From: Lutraria lutraria
Taxonomy: Eukaryota > Mollusca > Bivalvia > Venerida > Mactridae
Length of the DNA: 64,000 bases
Direction of reading: 5' to 3'
Assembly (NCBI GenBank): GCA_964023205.1
Contig: OZ026851.1
Location: 15,941,528-16,005,527 of the forward strand
Positions 27,401 to 35,700 of the stretch are shown piece by piece (position 1 is the stretch's first letter; every line of letters starts with the position of its first letter). Position numbers and translations under genes: made by a program. The notes beneath the pieces are model-generated. The model saw only the letters and a program-made list of their open reading frames with translations, did not search any database and had not been told where the DNA came from.

Positions 27401-27511
27401 GTATCATTTTATACATTAAAACTTTATTTCCATTTACAGCTGAGTGTGTTCAAGTGCTTAACACCAGCGATGGAGCAGCTTAGAGATAAGGTTGTCCTGC
27501 AGAAGAAATAA
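386..27511 (+). CDS. BMSP: Multi-VWA, chitin-binding shell matrix protein (Pif/BMSP type), 36 coding exons
   Basis: Secreted extracellular matrix protein, probably of the calcified shell. Coding exons read by eye, all GT-AG: 386-449, 646-1209, 1484-1561, 1894-2077, 2473-2671, 3431-3602, 4047-4124, 4908-5026, 5741-5891, 6646-6780, 7188-7337, 7809-7904, 8412-8616, 8972-9146, 9546-9720, 10192-10242, 10629-10826, 12684-12881, 13162-13323, 13615-14321, 14659-14821, 15154-15642, 15799-15956, 16453-16606, 16922-17071, 18467-18652, 18769-18926, 19213-19357, 19852-20036, 20806-21040, 21496-21639, 21821-22004, 23184-23364, 24974-25076, 26784-26863, 27440-27511. They total 6648 nt, open throughout, 2215 residues plus TAA. 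Order: signal peptide, four VWA domains separated by Thr/Pro linkers, three Cys-rich chitin-binding-like modules, LamG-like start, W/G/S-rich region, KKRRKR site, LamG-like end. Four VWA domains followed by chitin-binding modules matches what is known of blue mussel shell protein; Pif has one VWA. The symbol is a family-level call, not proven orthology. Confidence 0.85.
646..1209 (+). CDS. BMSP: Exon 2: VWA domain 1, complete in a single exon
   Basis: Residues about 22-209. The whole von Willebrand factor A fold is in one 564-nt exon. The metal-ion-dependent adhesion site (MIDAS) is intact: DGSDS at 687-701, the threonine in the ATNTAKGI segment, and a TDGSS motif near 998-1012. A cysteine stands just before the domain (VSCANPAD) and one at its end (MICRG), the usual pair that closes a secreted VWA. 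VWA domains bind protein ligands, often through a divalent cation held by the MIDAS. Unlike VWA2-4 it has no internal intron. Confidence 0.9.
1484..1561 (+). CDS. BMSP: Exon 3: Thr/Pro linker 1
   Basis: A 78-nt, phase 1-1 exon encoding a 26-residue Thr/Pro-rich spacer (VITTTQ... PPTLPPE). The composition suggests an extended, possibly O-glycosylated hinge between VWA1 and VWA2. It is the same length as exon 7 and clearly related to it. Confidence 0.85.
1894..3602 (+). CDS. BMSP: Exons 4-6: VWA domain 2
   Basis: Exons 1894-2077, 2473-2671 and 3431-3602 give residues about 236-420. The MIDAS is intact: DGSDS in exon 4, FGTDTASGI in exon 5, TDGRS in exon 5. Flanking cysteines are in KICNN and LICT. 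Splicing 2077 to 2473 gives a segment (GLFPPKNKLILKAL) that aligns without a gap to VWA1 (GLTPFRPRIVLNAM). A possible extra 63-nt exon lies in the intervening intron at 2201-2263 (see separate entry). Confidence 0.85.
2201..2263 (+). other. Candidate in-frame cassette exon (or vestigial exon) within VWA2
   Basis: After a pyrimidine-rich tract ending in TTTAG (2196-2200) there are 63 nt with no stop in the frame required by exon 4, entering in phase 2 and leaving in phase 2 at an AA|GTTTCC donor. It would insert 21 residues containing VDLTPF, matching the conserved LTPF/LIPF/VSPF strand of VWA1, VWA3 and VWA4 that the default splice of VWA2 replaces with LFPP. The donor is weak, so it may be a decayed exon. 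Confidence 0.4.
4047..4124 (+). CDS. BMSP: Exon 7: Thr/Pro linker 2
   Basis: A 78-nt, phase 1-1 exon encoding a 26-residue Thr/Pro linker (SITTTPV... PPTLPPD, ending in a proline run). Same length and phase as exon 3, with the shared PPTLPP core, indicating tandem duplication of a linker-plus-VWA unit. Confidence 0.85.
4908..7337 (+). CDS. BMSP: Exons 8-11: VWA domain 3
   Basis: Exons 4908-5026, 5741-5891, 6646-6780 and 7188-7337 give residues about 446-631. The MIDAS is intact: DGSDS in exon 8, the FGTDTAL segment in exon 9, TDGKS in exon 10. Closing cysteines sit in LICTV and KICQG. Its introns fall at other places than those of VWA2 and VWA4. Open reading frames running past the exon ends at 6780 and 7337 are intron read-through, not separate genes. 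Confidence 0.85.
7809..7904 (+). CDS. BMSP: Exon 12: Thr-rich linker 3
   Basis: A 96-nt, phase 1-1 exon encoding a 32-residue spacer dominated by threonine and proline (VVQTTTTAKPTTPAPTTTT...). It joins VWA3 to VWA4. The longest Thr runs of the gene are here; mucin-like O-glycosylation is a reasonable inference. Confidence 0.85.
7962..8010 (+). repeat. Dispersed repeat fragment shared with 42838-42885
   Basis: A segment containing ACTAGACTCCCAT and GTAAGCAACTG in intron 12 is nearly identical to the tail of the SINE-like element at 42.8 kb, so it is a fragment of the same repeat family. Confidence 0.65.
8412..9720 (+). CDS. BMSP: Exons 13-15: VWA domain 4 with altered MIDAS
   Basis: Exons 8412-8616, 8972-9146 and 9546-9720 give residues about 663-848. 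The fold follows VWA1-3, with TDGSS in exon 14 and the QDTARGL threonine retained. The first MIDAS motif, however, is DGHKS (8453-8467) where VWA1-3 have DGSDS, so the first metal-binding serine is a histidine. This may weaken or change cation binding. The N-terminal closing cysteine comes from the split codon at the exon 12/13 junction; the C-terminal one is in VVCQ. Confidence 0.85.
10192..10242 (+). CDS. BMSP: Exon 16: short linker 4
   Basis: A 51-nt, phase 1-1 exon of 17 codons (LLKKPETTTLAVTTPMP) that links VWA4 to the chitin-binding region. It is shorter and less Thr-rich than the other linkers. Confidence 0.8.
10629..13323 (+). CDS. BMSP: Exons 17-19: three peritrophin-A-like chitin-binding modules
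   Basis: Exons 10629-10826, 12684-12881 and 13162-13323, residues about 865-1051, each phase 1-1. Module 1 is a good CBM14 (peritrophin A) match by eye, with CEGC, the aromatic GFNPYPGDC segment, FVQCW, SCPFGQYWD and a terminal cysteine. Module 2 keeps the cysteines and aromatic positions (YGCRAYWKC, CCPMGSAYV). Module 3 is shorter with fewer cysteines (PCPAGTIFF, CACDFG) and may be a degenerate member. CBM14 domains bind chitin, the framework polysaccharide of molluscan shell. Confidence 0.8.
11225..11460. mobile_element. Long foldback (palindromic) element in intron 17
   Basis: Two arms of about 100 bases (about 11225-11330 and 11360-11458) are inverted copies of each other around an AT-rich core of TATATA steps. 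Shared landmarks are the segment GAGCCTCGTTCATAGACCGC at 11291 and its reverse complement near 11372-11391. No transposase is present, so this is a nonautonomous foldback or MITE-like insertion. Confidence 0.75.
11602..11675 (+). pseudogene. tRNA-like relic (SINE head or degraded tRNA)
   Basis: The 5' half is tRNA-like: GCCCGAT acceptor strand, TA, GCTC...GAGC D-arm with the A-box TAGCTCAGTTGGTAGAGC, and a B-box-like GGGTTCGAGCACC. But the anticodon arm does not pair, the T-stem has a mismatch, and the 3' acceptor strand (ATCATGT) pairs poorly with the 5' strand. I call it a decayed tRNA or the head of a tRNA-derived SINE, not a functional tRNA. Confidence 0.6.
12303..12383. mobile_element. 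Short foldback element in intron 17
   Basis: Arms 12303-12332 and 12354-12383 are 30-base inverted repeats with about three mismatches, around a 21-base loop containing GGCGCTACGCGCC, itself palindromic. A related sequence (a GTCCA...ATATTGGAGTGTAG inverted pair) occurs at about 11124-11205. Confidence 0.7.
12921..13070 (+). mobile_element. SINE-like relic in intron 18
   Basis: The segment begins with a tRNA-like GGCTGAGTGG A-box, carries AGCTCACAGAAGGTCG and GTTGGTTCTAC, and ends in TGTGCGACGTTCAACCC. From general knowledge this tail is typical of a SINE family widespread in bivalves. No flanking target-site duplication could be confirmed. Confidence 0.6.
13615..14321 (+). CDS. BMSP: Exon 20: N-terminal part of a LamG-like domain plus basic helical segment
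   Basis: A 707-nt exon, residues about 1051-1287. It opens with AFFPFDQNLLDQSLN and continues with a GFSEMNLWRFAG strand and LVIKFKFRFD, resembling the opening strands of LamG/concanavalin-A-like folds. The second half is helical and basic (WRQLLKEFGQ, LKQLRSMRGL) and ends in a Gly/Ser-rich stretch. No complete LamG ending follows here; the matching end appears to be in exons 33-36. Confidence 0.65.
14659..17071 (+). CDS. BMSP: Exons 21-25: W-x-W motifs, GGM-GVS repeats and short amphipathic helices
   Basis: Exons 14659-14821, 15154-15642, 15799-15956, 16453-16606, 16922-17071; residues about 1287-1658. W-x-W motifs recur at 14680 (EWRWD), 14800 (EWHWN), 15816 (SWRWE), 16471 (TWQWR) and 16588 (KWEWS). 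Exon 22 (15154-15642) carries about 18 near-copies of a seven-residue GGMGGVS-type unit. Short Leu/Met helices follow: DLMRELAKMQ, IEQMLAQLK, LNDMLRQMQEMAK. No enzyme motif is seen. The Gly/Ser composition resembles silk-like shell framework proteins. Confidence 0.75.
14954..15134. mobile_element. MITE-like element A, copy 1 (intron 21)
   Basis: About 181 bases with terminal inverted repeats: TACAGTTCAACCTCTGTAGA at the left and a GAGAGGTTGTACTGTA end at the right. An internal inverted GTTGCTCTACAGAGG-type motif is also present. The right end is only 20 bases before the exon 22 acceptor, so the element supplies much of that acceptor region. Confidence 0.7.
15228..15642 (+). repeat. BMSP: Coding 21-bp tandem repeat encoding GGMGGVS-type units
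   Basis: Within exon 22 the codons for Gly-Gly-Met-Gly-Gly-Val-Ser recur about every 21 bases, with substitutions such as Ala for Val and a few interruptions (SIPGGM, LFEGM). The repeat keeps the reading frame because 21 is a multiple of three. Open frames on the opposite strand and in the +1 frame here are shadows of the repeat. Confidence 0.85.
16036..16100 (+). repeat. Short tandem repeat, about 15 bp, intron 23
   Basis: Four near-copies of a GGTATTTTGGGGA unit follow one another. It is intronic and explains the open frame starting at 16032, which is not a gene. Confidence 0.7.
18467..22004 (+). CDS. BMSP: Exons 26-32: Gly/Ser/Gln-rich low-complexity region ending in a furin-like site
   Basis: Exons 18467-18652, 18769-18926, 19213-19357, 19852-20036, 20806-21040, 21496-21639, 21821-22004; residues about 1658-2070. 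Largely disordered sequence rich in Gly, Ser, Thr, Gln and basic residues (SSKRTVQVRSE, RGAEARGVKKGAEG), with two GGDF segments (exons 26 and 30) and Gly-Ser runs in exon 31. Exon 32 ends in KKRRK, completed to KKRRKR by the split codon with exon 33. Such a site in a secreted protein suggests proprotein-convertase cleavage, as reported for Pif. Confidence 0.75.
20143..20465. mobile_element. MITE-like element B with 38-bp terminal inverted repeats (intron 29)
   Basis: The left end 20143-20180 and right end 20428-20465 are inverted copies with about two mismatches in 38 bases, and the similarity extends inward through a GGCCATCTTGAAAGTC segment. Total about 323 bases, no coding capacity. Confidence 0.8.
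23184..27511 (+). CDS. BMSP: Exons 33-36: C-terminal LamG-like segment after the cleavage site
   Basis: Exons 23184-23364, 24974-25076, 26784-26863, 27440-27511; residues about 2071-2215. A second basic site (RNKR) lies nine residues after the first. The rest reads like the later strands of a LamG/concanavalin-A fold: WNDVTLIYDG, then GLLVGS, then HGEIDDLSVFKCLTP. Three cysteines (TNCQ, GSCQ, FKCL) are available for disulfides. The TAA at 27509-27511 overlaps an AATAAA hexamer, but that is too close to the stop to be an assured polyadenylation signal. Confidence 0.7.
23452..23620. mobile_element. MITE-like element A, copy 2 (intron 33)
   Basis: Shares the GCAACCTCTTCAGAGCGG start and the TCTCTAGAGCAAC internal block with the copies at 14954 and 26491. 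The right end is degenerate (AGAGAGGTTCCCTAATTG). Confidence 0.6.
25795..25985 (+). repeat. Degenerate tandem repeat in intron 34
   Basis: Motifs such as GTTATTACG, TTTTACGTAAT and TTTACGTAG recur every 60-75 bases, giving a diverged short tandem array. No coding role. Confidence 0.45.
26491..26670. mobile_element. MITE-like element A, copy 3 (intron 34)
   Basis: Begins ACAGTACAACCTCTCAAGAG and contains the CCTCTCTTGAGCAAC and CTCTCTAGAGCAAC blocks of the other two copies. The right terminus is not clear. Confidence 0.6.
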
Positions 27512-29756
27512 ATCTCGACTCTATACGAAGCATACATTCAAACCAAAACATTAAATTCACAGACATTGTGTGACCTGCAGAGCAGGGTTTAACACATTTT
27601 AGCGTAGTTTTTGTACATATATTGACGTATTTGACATCGTTATATAGTGATTCGACATTCTTCGGTAAATTCCGATCTTTTCTTTCGGCTTTCTTTGGAA
27701 CATTACGACGATTTCCGTGAGCTCTTGTTGCTAAGAAAGGTCAGATAGTTCAGAAATGTCTCATAGATTTGACACGTGACTTATTGAATAATTCATCTTC
27801 AAAATGAACAGTCAACTTATTGCAAGTCGATCGCTTGACTTTTAATTTGAATAGTCATTGCTAATTAACATTTTTTTTACAATTTTATATTATTATTCGC
27901 ACATCAAATGTCTATGTACTTAACACAGGACACATATTTATGATAAAACAATTTAAAACCAGCAAGTTTTGTTTCTTTCTTGACTATTTCTTTTTCAAAT
28001 TATTGTTGTGCTGTTTGTATTAGACGATTTGTCCGAAATGTTATAGACCAAAATGTCATGTTTTCGATAAACATGTACTTGACCAAACAAAAATATGGTT
28101 GGTATGTTGCAAAACCCTTTTTATGATTTCCACAAATAATTTCGGACGCCACAGTTAGAAAATTAACGGTGGGCGCCATATGGTCAATCGGATGAGTAAC
28201 AATAAACACGACTTTTTCTGGCCGAATGACTTTGAATATGCCTAGTCTGGATACACCTGGGTTTGACTTTTTATTACTCTTTCAACATATAGAAGAATAC
28301 TTTCCAGATATTGAAAAGCATAAAATTCAACAAATCACAAATATAGTATTTTTTAATTGAATGGTCATCCGTGATGGAGTGATTAAATCATCTAGTAATC
28401 GCCAGTCTCTCACCGCTGTGAGCTTGAACCCCACCAAGGACCAAATGACCATGAACACCATGAAGCTACCCAGCTAGCTCACGGAAGGTCGATGGTTATA
28501 CCAATGTATACACATATTGTCTTCCTGCATTGTTAAAAAACTTACAGGGTAACTTCCGAGAAAACAACGCTGCTTACTGAGATAGTCGATGATGAAAAAA
28601 ATATGACACACATGCAAATGTAACAGATAATGACAAATTTAATGAAAGACAGTATACAAGAATATAATCGAATTTCTATAGAAAAAAATTCAGTCAAAAT
28701 AAATAACACACAAACAGTAAGAAACATTCCAAAAGAGTAATGACATAATTATAAACAAAGATAACGGTAGAAGAAAATAAAGCATGTACTGACCGATTAA
28801 CATACGCAATGTATTGTTTGATAAATAGATGGAAACAATATGAAAGAAATACATGTCAATGAAACAAAAAATAAGTAGAAGCAAAGAAAGACGAAAGGAT
28901 AGATACATCAACTAGAAGAAAAAAATTAGAAATACGAGAGAAAGGATAAGAAGTGCAAATCGGGAAGAATTTAGAAGTAGACGACAATGTGGTTGTATCA
29001 TGGTTGGAAAGCTTGGAGAAAGATAAGACAGAAGGATGGAATTAATTAAGTATGGAGAAAGGAAAGAAAAAAAGCATAAAAGAGGCTACAAATGATTTCA
29101 ATAATTGTTCATTAAAATAAACATTATGTAGCAATAAGCGTTCTCGCAATTGTCTAGGCTTTAACAAAGCTATTACATGTGCTACACATAAACGGTCTGG
29201 GTTAATTGTTCGTTACATCCTAATCGTAAACTGAAGATCCATCAGGGATCATGTTAACTACACTGTGTCTGATCAATTTTAAAGTTTCTGTCAATTTAAT
29301 TTCCACTTCTTTCCAATACCCTCTTGATCAAATTCTCTTGTGTTAATGATAGCACTAGATAAAAGGAATATTATTCAAGAATCAGCAAATTGACCTCTAA
29401 AATCCTAAGTGTTGTTTAGTCAACACCATACAAATGACATCATGTTGTATTGGTAAGAATATCAGTGAATGCAGACCGTGCTTAAATTATGATGGTGGTG
29501 ATGAATTCCATTTTCACATCTTGTAAATTCAAAACGTTTAACTCCCATATTCAACAACATAAAATCACAAGTAAAGTTGATCAATACCAGAAATTCTAGT
29601 ACAGTTTCCACTGTTTCCTCGATTCCTACAGTGCATTTCGTTTAGTGTTTACTATCAACATGCTAAATGCTGTTTCACGTTGACCTGTTCATGTATCATA
29701 GTCCGATTATTCTATGCCATATACTGTACAGTTTTAAAAAACAGATCAATCGAACA
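27512..29756. other. Convergent intergenic region
   Basis: The 2.2 kb between the stop codons of the two convergent genes holds their 3' untranslated regions, a SINE relic at 28364-28545 and a purine-rich plus strand at about 28855-29070. No coding sequence is supported; the short open frames on the minus strand (28542-28911) are low-complexity and AT-rich. Confidence 0.6.
28364..28545 (+). mobile_element. SINE-like relic
   Basis: A-box-like GATGGAGTGATTAAATC, B-box-like GAGCTTGAACCCCAC, then CAGCTAGCTCACGGAAGGTC and a GATGGTTATACC stretch, in the same order as in the relic at 12921 and in bivalve SINEs generally. It is diverged and lacks a clear tail. Confidence 0.6.
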
Positions 29757-32700
29757 CTAACTTGAACTGACCGAAATCAAGAGCATGAATACGATTGTAA
29801 TTATAAATCTAAATAGCAAAAACAGAATAAAACACATTCTGTCCATTGCAGACGACACTAATTCCCATGTCACCTTCCGGTCTCCGCCATTACCACACCC
29901 ACACAAACCACCGTCTATCCAACCCTTTGAGCGATTACGCGCTCTTCGGAACTCTTCCTTACTGGAGGTAGCAAAACTATTGTCTGGACTGATAGCTTTT
30001 ATACTAAGCTTCCGTTTTAGCGGATGTTTAAATTCTGGTGGCGTTCCTTCTGCTTGTGGACTTTCGATCGATGTACATTCAGTTTCATTAGTTGGGCTTC
30101 CACCCACACCGCGATTTGAACTTCCGTGCCTGTAGCACGTTAGTGCGAACAGGATGGAAGCAAGCCGCACGTAATTTTGTGTAACAGTTTTATTTCTGTC
30201 TTTAAAATGGTACATTTTAGTGACGACAATAGTGCTGAGTGTCTCCAAGAAATTTAGAATCACCAGCATAAGGAGAAACGTTCCTGTAAAGCAAAAAAAA
30301 GTACAAGTAAAAAAAACATGCCCAACATGAAATCCTTTCGGTGACCCCTTTTAAATTCCCTACTTTATGAAACTTATAGTGTTTGAGCAATGTGAGTAGC
30401 AGTAGTAGTAAAAATCCTGTGTTGGACCTAAATATATTGATTAGGACTACGTTTGATGACAAGAAATTATTATCAGACAAATTATTGACAAATGGTATTG
30501 CCTTCATTAATGAAAACAAGTTACCTTGGTAATCTTACGTTTTTCTGATTGAATTAAGAACTTACCTAAAATTGGTACACTTGACGCCGAAATTGGTACA
30601 ATATCCAAGATGGCGACCATCAGTAAAAGTTCGGCAATAAGTATAGCAACGGTGTACCCAACTTTACTGTTACTTTCAGCGGGAATCATAAACACAAACA
30701 ATCCAGCGAAAGAGATCAACAATAATGGTACAATAAAAGCTACCAGAATGGTGGAATGACGCCTTGTCATCTTCATCTTGAACTTTAAATTACTGTAATA
30801 TGAAAGTAAACAAAATTCTTGGTTGGTGGTTAAACGACAACATATGGAAATGAAAGTAATTCAAAAGTGTAACAAGTCAACCTGGACATTTAATTAAATC
30901 ATCCAACTTTATATATTATAAATTGAATAAATCATGTTTTGTTAATAAGAAAAAACCTAACCTGTAAGAGACGCCACTGACGTTAACATTATTATCAGAT
31001 ACTGAAGATGACGTCATTTCCCACTCTGAATTTTCAGTATATTGACTGGTATCCAAATTACCAGAGGTCAAGGTAACATAAGCAGCCGGATAGGCCAAGC
31101 TTTTTACACCTGCAATGTAATGACAAAAAGGTAATTTTTTCATCAATGATTGAAATCGAATCTGCAATGTTATAGAAATACAGTGTATAATAAAAGTCTG
31201 AAATGAGGTCAAAACATCTACATACCATTCTGTGGTTTCATTTTAGAAATATCTAAGTGATGCGTAGAAGATTATGTGTATTTTCACTATTGATGTCCTA
31301 TTTTGCTATCTGTTATTCAGCAGGTATAATGGCATCGACTTATAAGGTGGTACCATAAGAGCATTTCTACCTGAGATTGTCATTTTCTATCTTTTATATT
31401 GCATTTAGGTGTGTTAAAATAAACAAAAACTACTTCTGAATTGTCTTAAACTTTGAGACGCCCCCTCACTAAGCGTTACATAAAAGTAGGCGGAGCTTAC
31501 TAATGGCGCATTCTTGAACGTCGTAAGGATAGTATCTGACGTCAGTGGAACAATAGACGGTGAATTCACCAGCAGCCGACCATGTGACTGTACCACCGTT
31601 ATCTATTTTAAATAATTTGTCACTTTCTCCTTCAGAAAGTCCGTCAACTCTGAAATTCAAAAAGGATAATAATTGTTATTAAGACATTAATGACTTAATC
31701 GCAAAAGGCTCCACATTGATATTAATAAGCATACGCCATGTGGGTACTGATTCATTAGATATCAATGCATGCTTTTTGTTGTATCAAATTATTTTGACAG
31801 TGATATGACGCATAATAATTTGCATAATTTGGGTACTCCCCCACCTTTAGCGCCTCTTTCACCCTAACTAAACTTACGATGTATGTACGGTGGCAAAAGT
31901 TAAACTTTGTTGCCGATGAAATCATTTCTGCCTGTTTGGTTGTGGCTATGGTAATTATTGTCTTCTTCCCTTTGGTTGCTTTAGAGTTCATATTAAATTG
32001 TTGTTCATACATTCATGGTTATCTTTAACTGATGTCTCCATATTGTCAACACCATGGTTAGTGTAGATGTCTCCATATTGTCAACACCATGGTTAGTGTA
32101 GATGTCTCCATATTGTCAACACCATGGTTAGTGTAGATGTCTCCATATTGTCAACACCATGGTTAGTGTAGATGTCTCCATAGTGTCAACACCATGGTTA
32201 GTGTAGATGTCTCCATATTGTCAACACCATGGTTAGTGTAGATGTCTCCATATTGTCAACACCATGGTTAGTGTAGATGTCTCCATATTGTCAACACCAT
32301 GGTTAGTGTAGATGTCTCCATATTGTCAACACCATGGTTAGTGTAGATGTCTCCATATTGTCAACACCATGGTTAGTGTAGATGTCTCAATATTGTCAAC
32401 ACCATGGTTAGTGTAGATGTCTCCATATTGTCAACACCATGGTTAGTGTAGATGTCTCCATATTGTCAACACCATGGTTAGTGTAGATGTCTCCATATTG
32501 TCAACACCATGGTTAGTGTAGATGTCTCCATATTGTCAACACCATGGTTAGTGTAGATGTCTCCATATTGTCAACACCATGGTTAGTGTAGATGTCTCCA
32601 TATTGTCAACACCATGGTTAGTGTAGATGTCTCCATATTGTCAACACCATGGTTAGTGTAGATGTCTCCATATTGTCAACACCATGGTTAGTGTAGATGT

Positions 32701-35700
32701 CTCCATATTGTCAACACCATGGTTAGTGTAGATGTCTCCATATTGTCAACACCATGGTTAGTGTAGATGTCTCCATATTGTCAACACCATGGTTAGTGTA
32801 GATGTCTCCATATTGTCAACATCATGGTTAGTGTAGATGTCTCCATATTGTCAACACCATGGTTAGTGTAGATGTCTCCATATTGTCAACATCATCGTTA
32901 TAGTGTAGATGTCTCCATATTGTCAACACCATGGTTAGTGTAGATGTCTCCATATTGTCAACACCATGGTTAGTGTAGATGTCTCCATATTGTCAACATC
33001 ATGGTTAGTGTAGATGTCTCCATATTGTCAACACCATGGTTAGTGTAGATGTCTCCATATTGTCAACACCATGGTTAGTGTAGATGTCTCCATATTGTCA
33101 ACATCATGGTTAGTGTAGATGTCTCCATATTGTCAACACCATGGTTAGTGTAGATGTCTCCATATTGTCAACATCATGGTTAGTGTAGATGTCTCCATAT
33201 TGTCAACACCATGGTTAGTGTAGATGTCTCCATATTGTCAACACCATGGTTAGTGTAGATGTCTCCATATTGTCAACACCATGGTTAGTGTAGATGTCTC
33301 CATATTGTCAACACCATGGTTAGTGTAGATATTGACAGTAACGTTTTCATCTGATGTAAGTACTTTTATAGCACTTGTCGAACTTACAAAGCAAATTACT
33401 TGCCATAAATGTTCAATTAGTGTCATTATCAGACAATAGAGATATATCTGAACTGTTTCATACCAACTAAACGACCTAATCCCTCTACTACTTGTAAATC
33501 AACCAATAACAGAAACAATTATAAATTCGCAATTCGTATAAATCCTGATAACAGCACATTTGTTTAACGACTGAATGTTTCTGTGACCTCGAGTTATTTA
33601 CCGCCAATTGTAAGTCTGTACTTTTAATAGGTATTATCACACACAATGCTATAATGTACAAAGATAAGTACAAAATGTATTTTGTATTAAGAAGTGACTG
33701 TAATGAAAGTACGACTACTGAATATAGTTTTCACTATTGATGTTACTGTATTTGTTGGGTTTTTTGGGGGGGGGGGGGTGATTCAGCTGTTGGGCCAGCA
33801 AGGTCGAGCGTTCACCGCTGTATGTTTGTATTCAAGCCATAAACAAATATGTAAGACGTGTTTTACTTGTTTGGAAGCTTCCAAACTAAGTGGACATTGC
33901 GTATGTGATAATGCTTGATAATTATCTATTATCAAATTAACGGTTGAAGAAAACAAGGAGACTAATTCTATATAACATTCATGTAAACTATATAATTATA
34001 AGACATTAAGTGTACTAGGTGACTCGAGTCAGAGACATTTAGGGGTCAGGTATGTTCAACTTATGTTACATGGAGAATCAGTTCAGTTATATGGTTTGAT
34101 CAATACATACGCGTTATCTACTGCTATCTTTGGATTCCAGCAGTTTGTCGTGTCCAGATACATATCTGATATACTGGAATAACTTGAGGGTGTCCAGGAA
34201 AACCGGCTATCCGTCCAGCTCTGAAAACAATGTATCAAATTAGAAAACCAAAGTCAATTTTGGAGGTAATCAAAATTCTGTATTAAAGTTTATTATCAGC
34301 ATACTAGTAATGGTTTTATTTTTTAGTTGAGACTTGTTTGAATTAGTTCAAATGGGTGAATAGTCTTATACTTCAATTTAAAAATGTTTAATGACTTGTC
34401 ATTAGTTTGAGCTAATTAGATGACAAAAATTATTTTTTATTTATTTCCTTGTTAAAGAGCAGCTCGATCCCAGATGTATCTATCAAATAGAGATTTCATA
34501 AATCAATTGAATTGTAGTAGTATTGAGGAGTAAGTCTTAAGAATACCAAGAATTTTTGTCTGTTGTTATTCATTTCAAACTTTCTCTGTGGAAAGATACA
34601 GTAGTGATAGGATAAGGCCAAACTTTATCATGCTCAGGGTCTCTTGACCAAAACATTCAAGTAGGAAGGTAAAAAAACTATCATTTTAGGATTTTGCCAT
34701 TTGCAAAAAATATGATCGGTAGAGTAAGCATTAACACGACCATTTTCTTCTGGTAAAATAAAGTGTGAATTTAGATGTACTGAAAGTTCGTGTTGATAAC
34801 AATAAATTATACATGAATATTTAAGAGACACAAGACGCCTGAAGGCACTTTTCATTATCATGTTCTAAACGCCATCTATTCTAGAACTTAGCTCTTTTAA
34901 ACATAATTTGTAACTTATACACTCACCACATCGATCCATCCAGTGGCTGAAAACTGTTGTAATTTGACATCCTTGAAAAGAGAATGATACATATATAGAC
35001 AATACAGTAGATAGAGTAAAAAACGTGGTTAAAGTAAACTCATATGTAGTTAAGAATTGGTTACAGTGTAAGATTGTTTTACTGAAGCAAGTATTCAGGT
35101 CCCAGGAATTCACTCTAGATAACAGTGTCCTACTTATTCGCAATATTGTTAGTCTACTTGTATATTTTTCGTATGTGTTTAACAAACTCAATATATGTAC
35201 ACTTGGTCCACCTTATACGACTCGATTCTTGGAAGAACCCAAGCATGGAAATTATTTCTTATGCTTTACAATACTTTCTAGCAATCGATGTACACAAAGA
35301 AATCGAGTGTTCAATGGCTAAGTTGGATTGAACATGTTAAACGTACTTCAGCACGCAATTGTATAAATATTGGTTAATGTTATAACCACTGGGTTAAATT
35401 TGAACTTGGGTTAAAATTTGAGTAAAATTTTGGTAAAGCGATTGCATAAAATTGGTTAAATTTTGTAAGAAATATTTTCCAGTAAGGTTTAAGCCATATG
35501 TCTGATATTGGTTAAAAAGCGATCAAGATTTTCGTTTTGTTGTATTTACTCGTCAGAATTATTGAGGACATCCAACGTTTGATACAACAAGAACAGCCAT
35601 CTTGCCTCTAGTTAACTTTTGGTTAACTTTTTAACCAAACTTCTAATTAAACACATTGGTTAGATTTAACCAATGTTTATACAACTGGGTGCTGGTAATC

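Noticed and set aside
29785..30135. Plus-strand open frame of 116 codons
   Set aside because: It is antisense to the last coding exon of the receptor gene (M3-M4 loop and M4), which has a clear family match on the minus strand.
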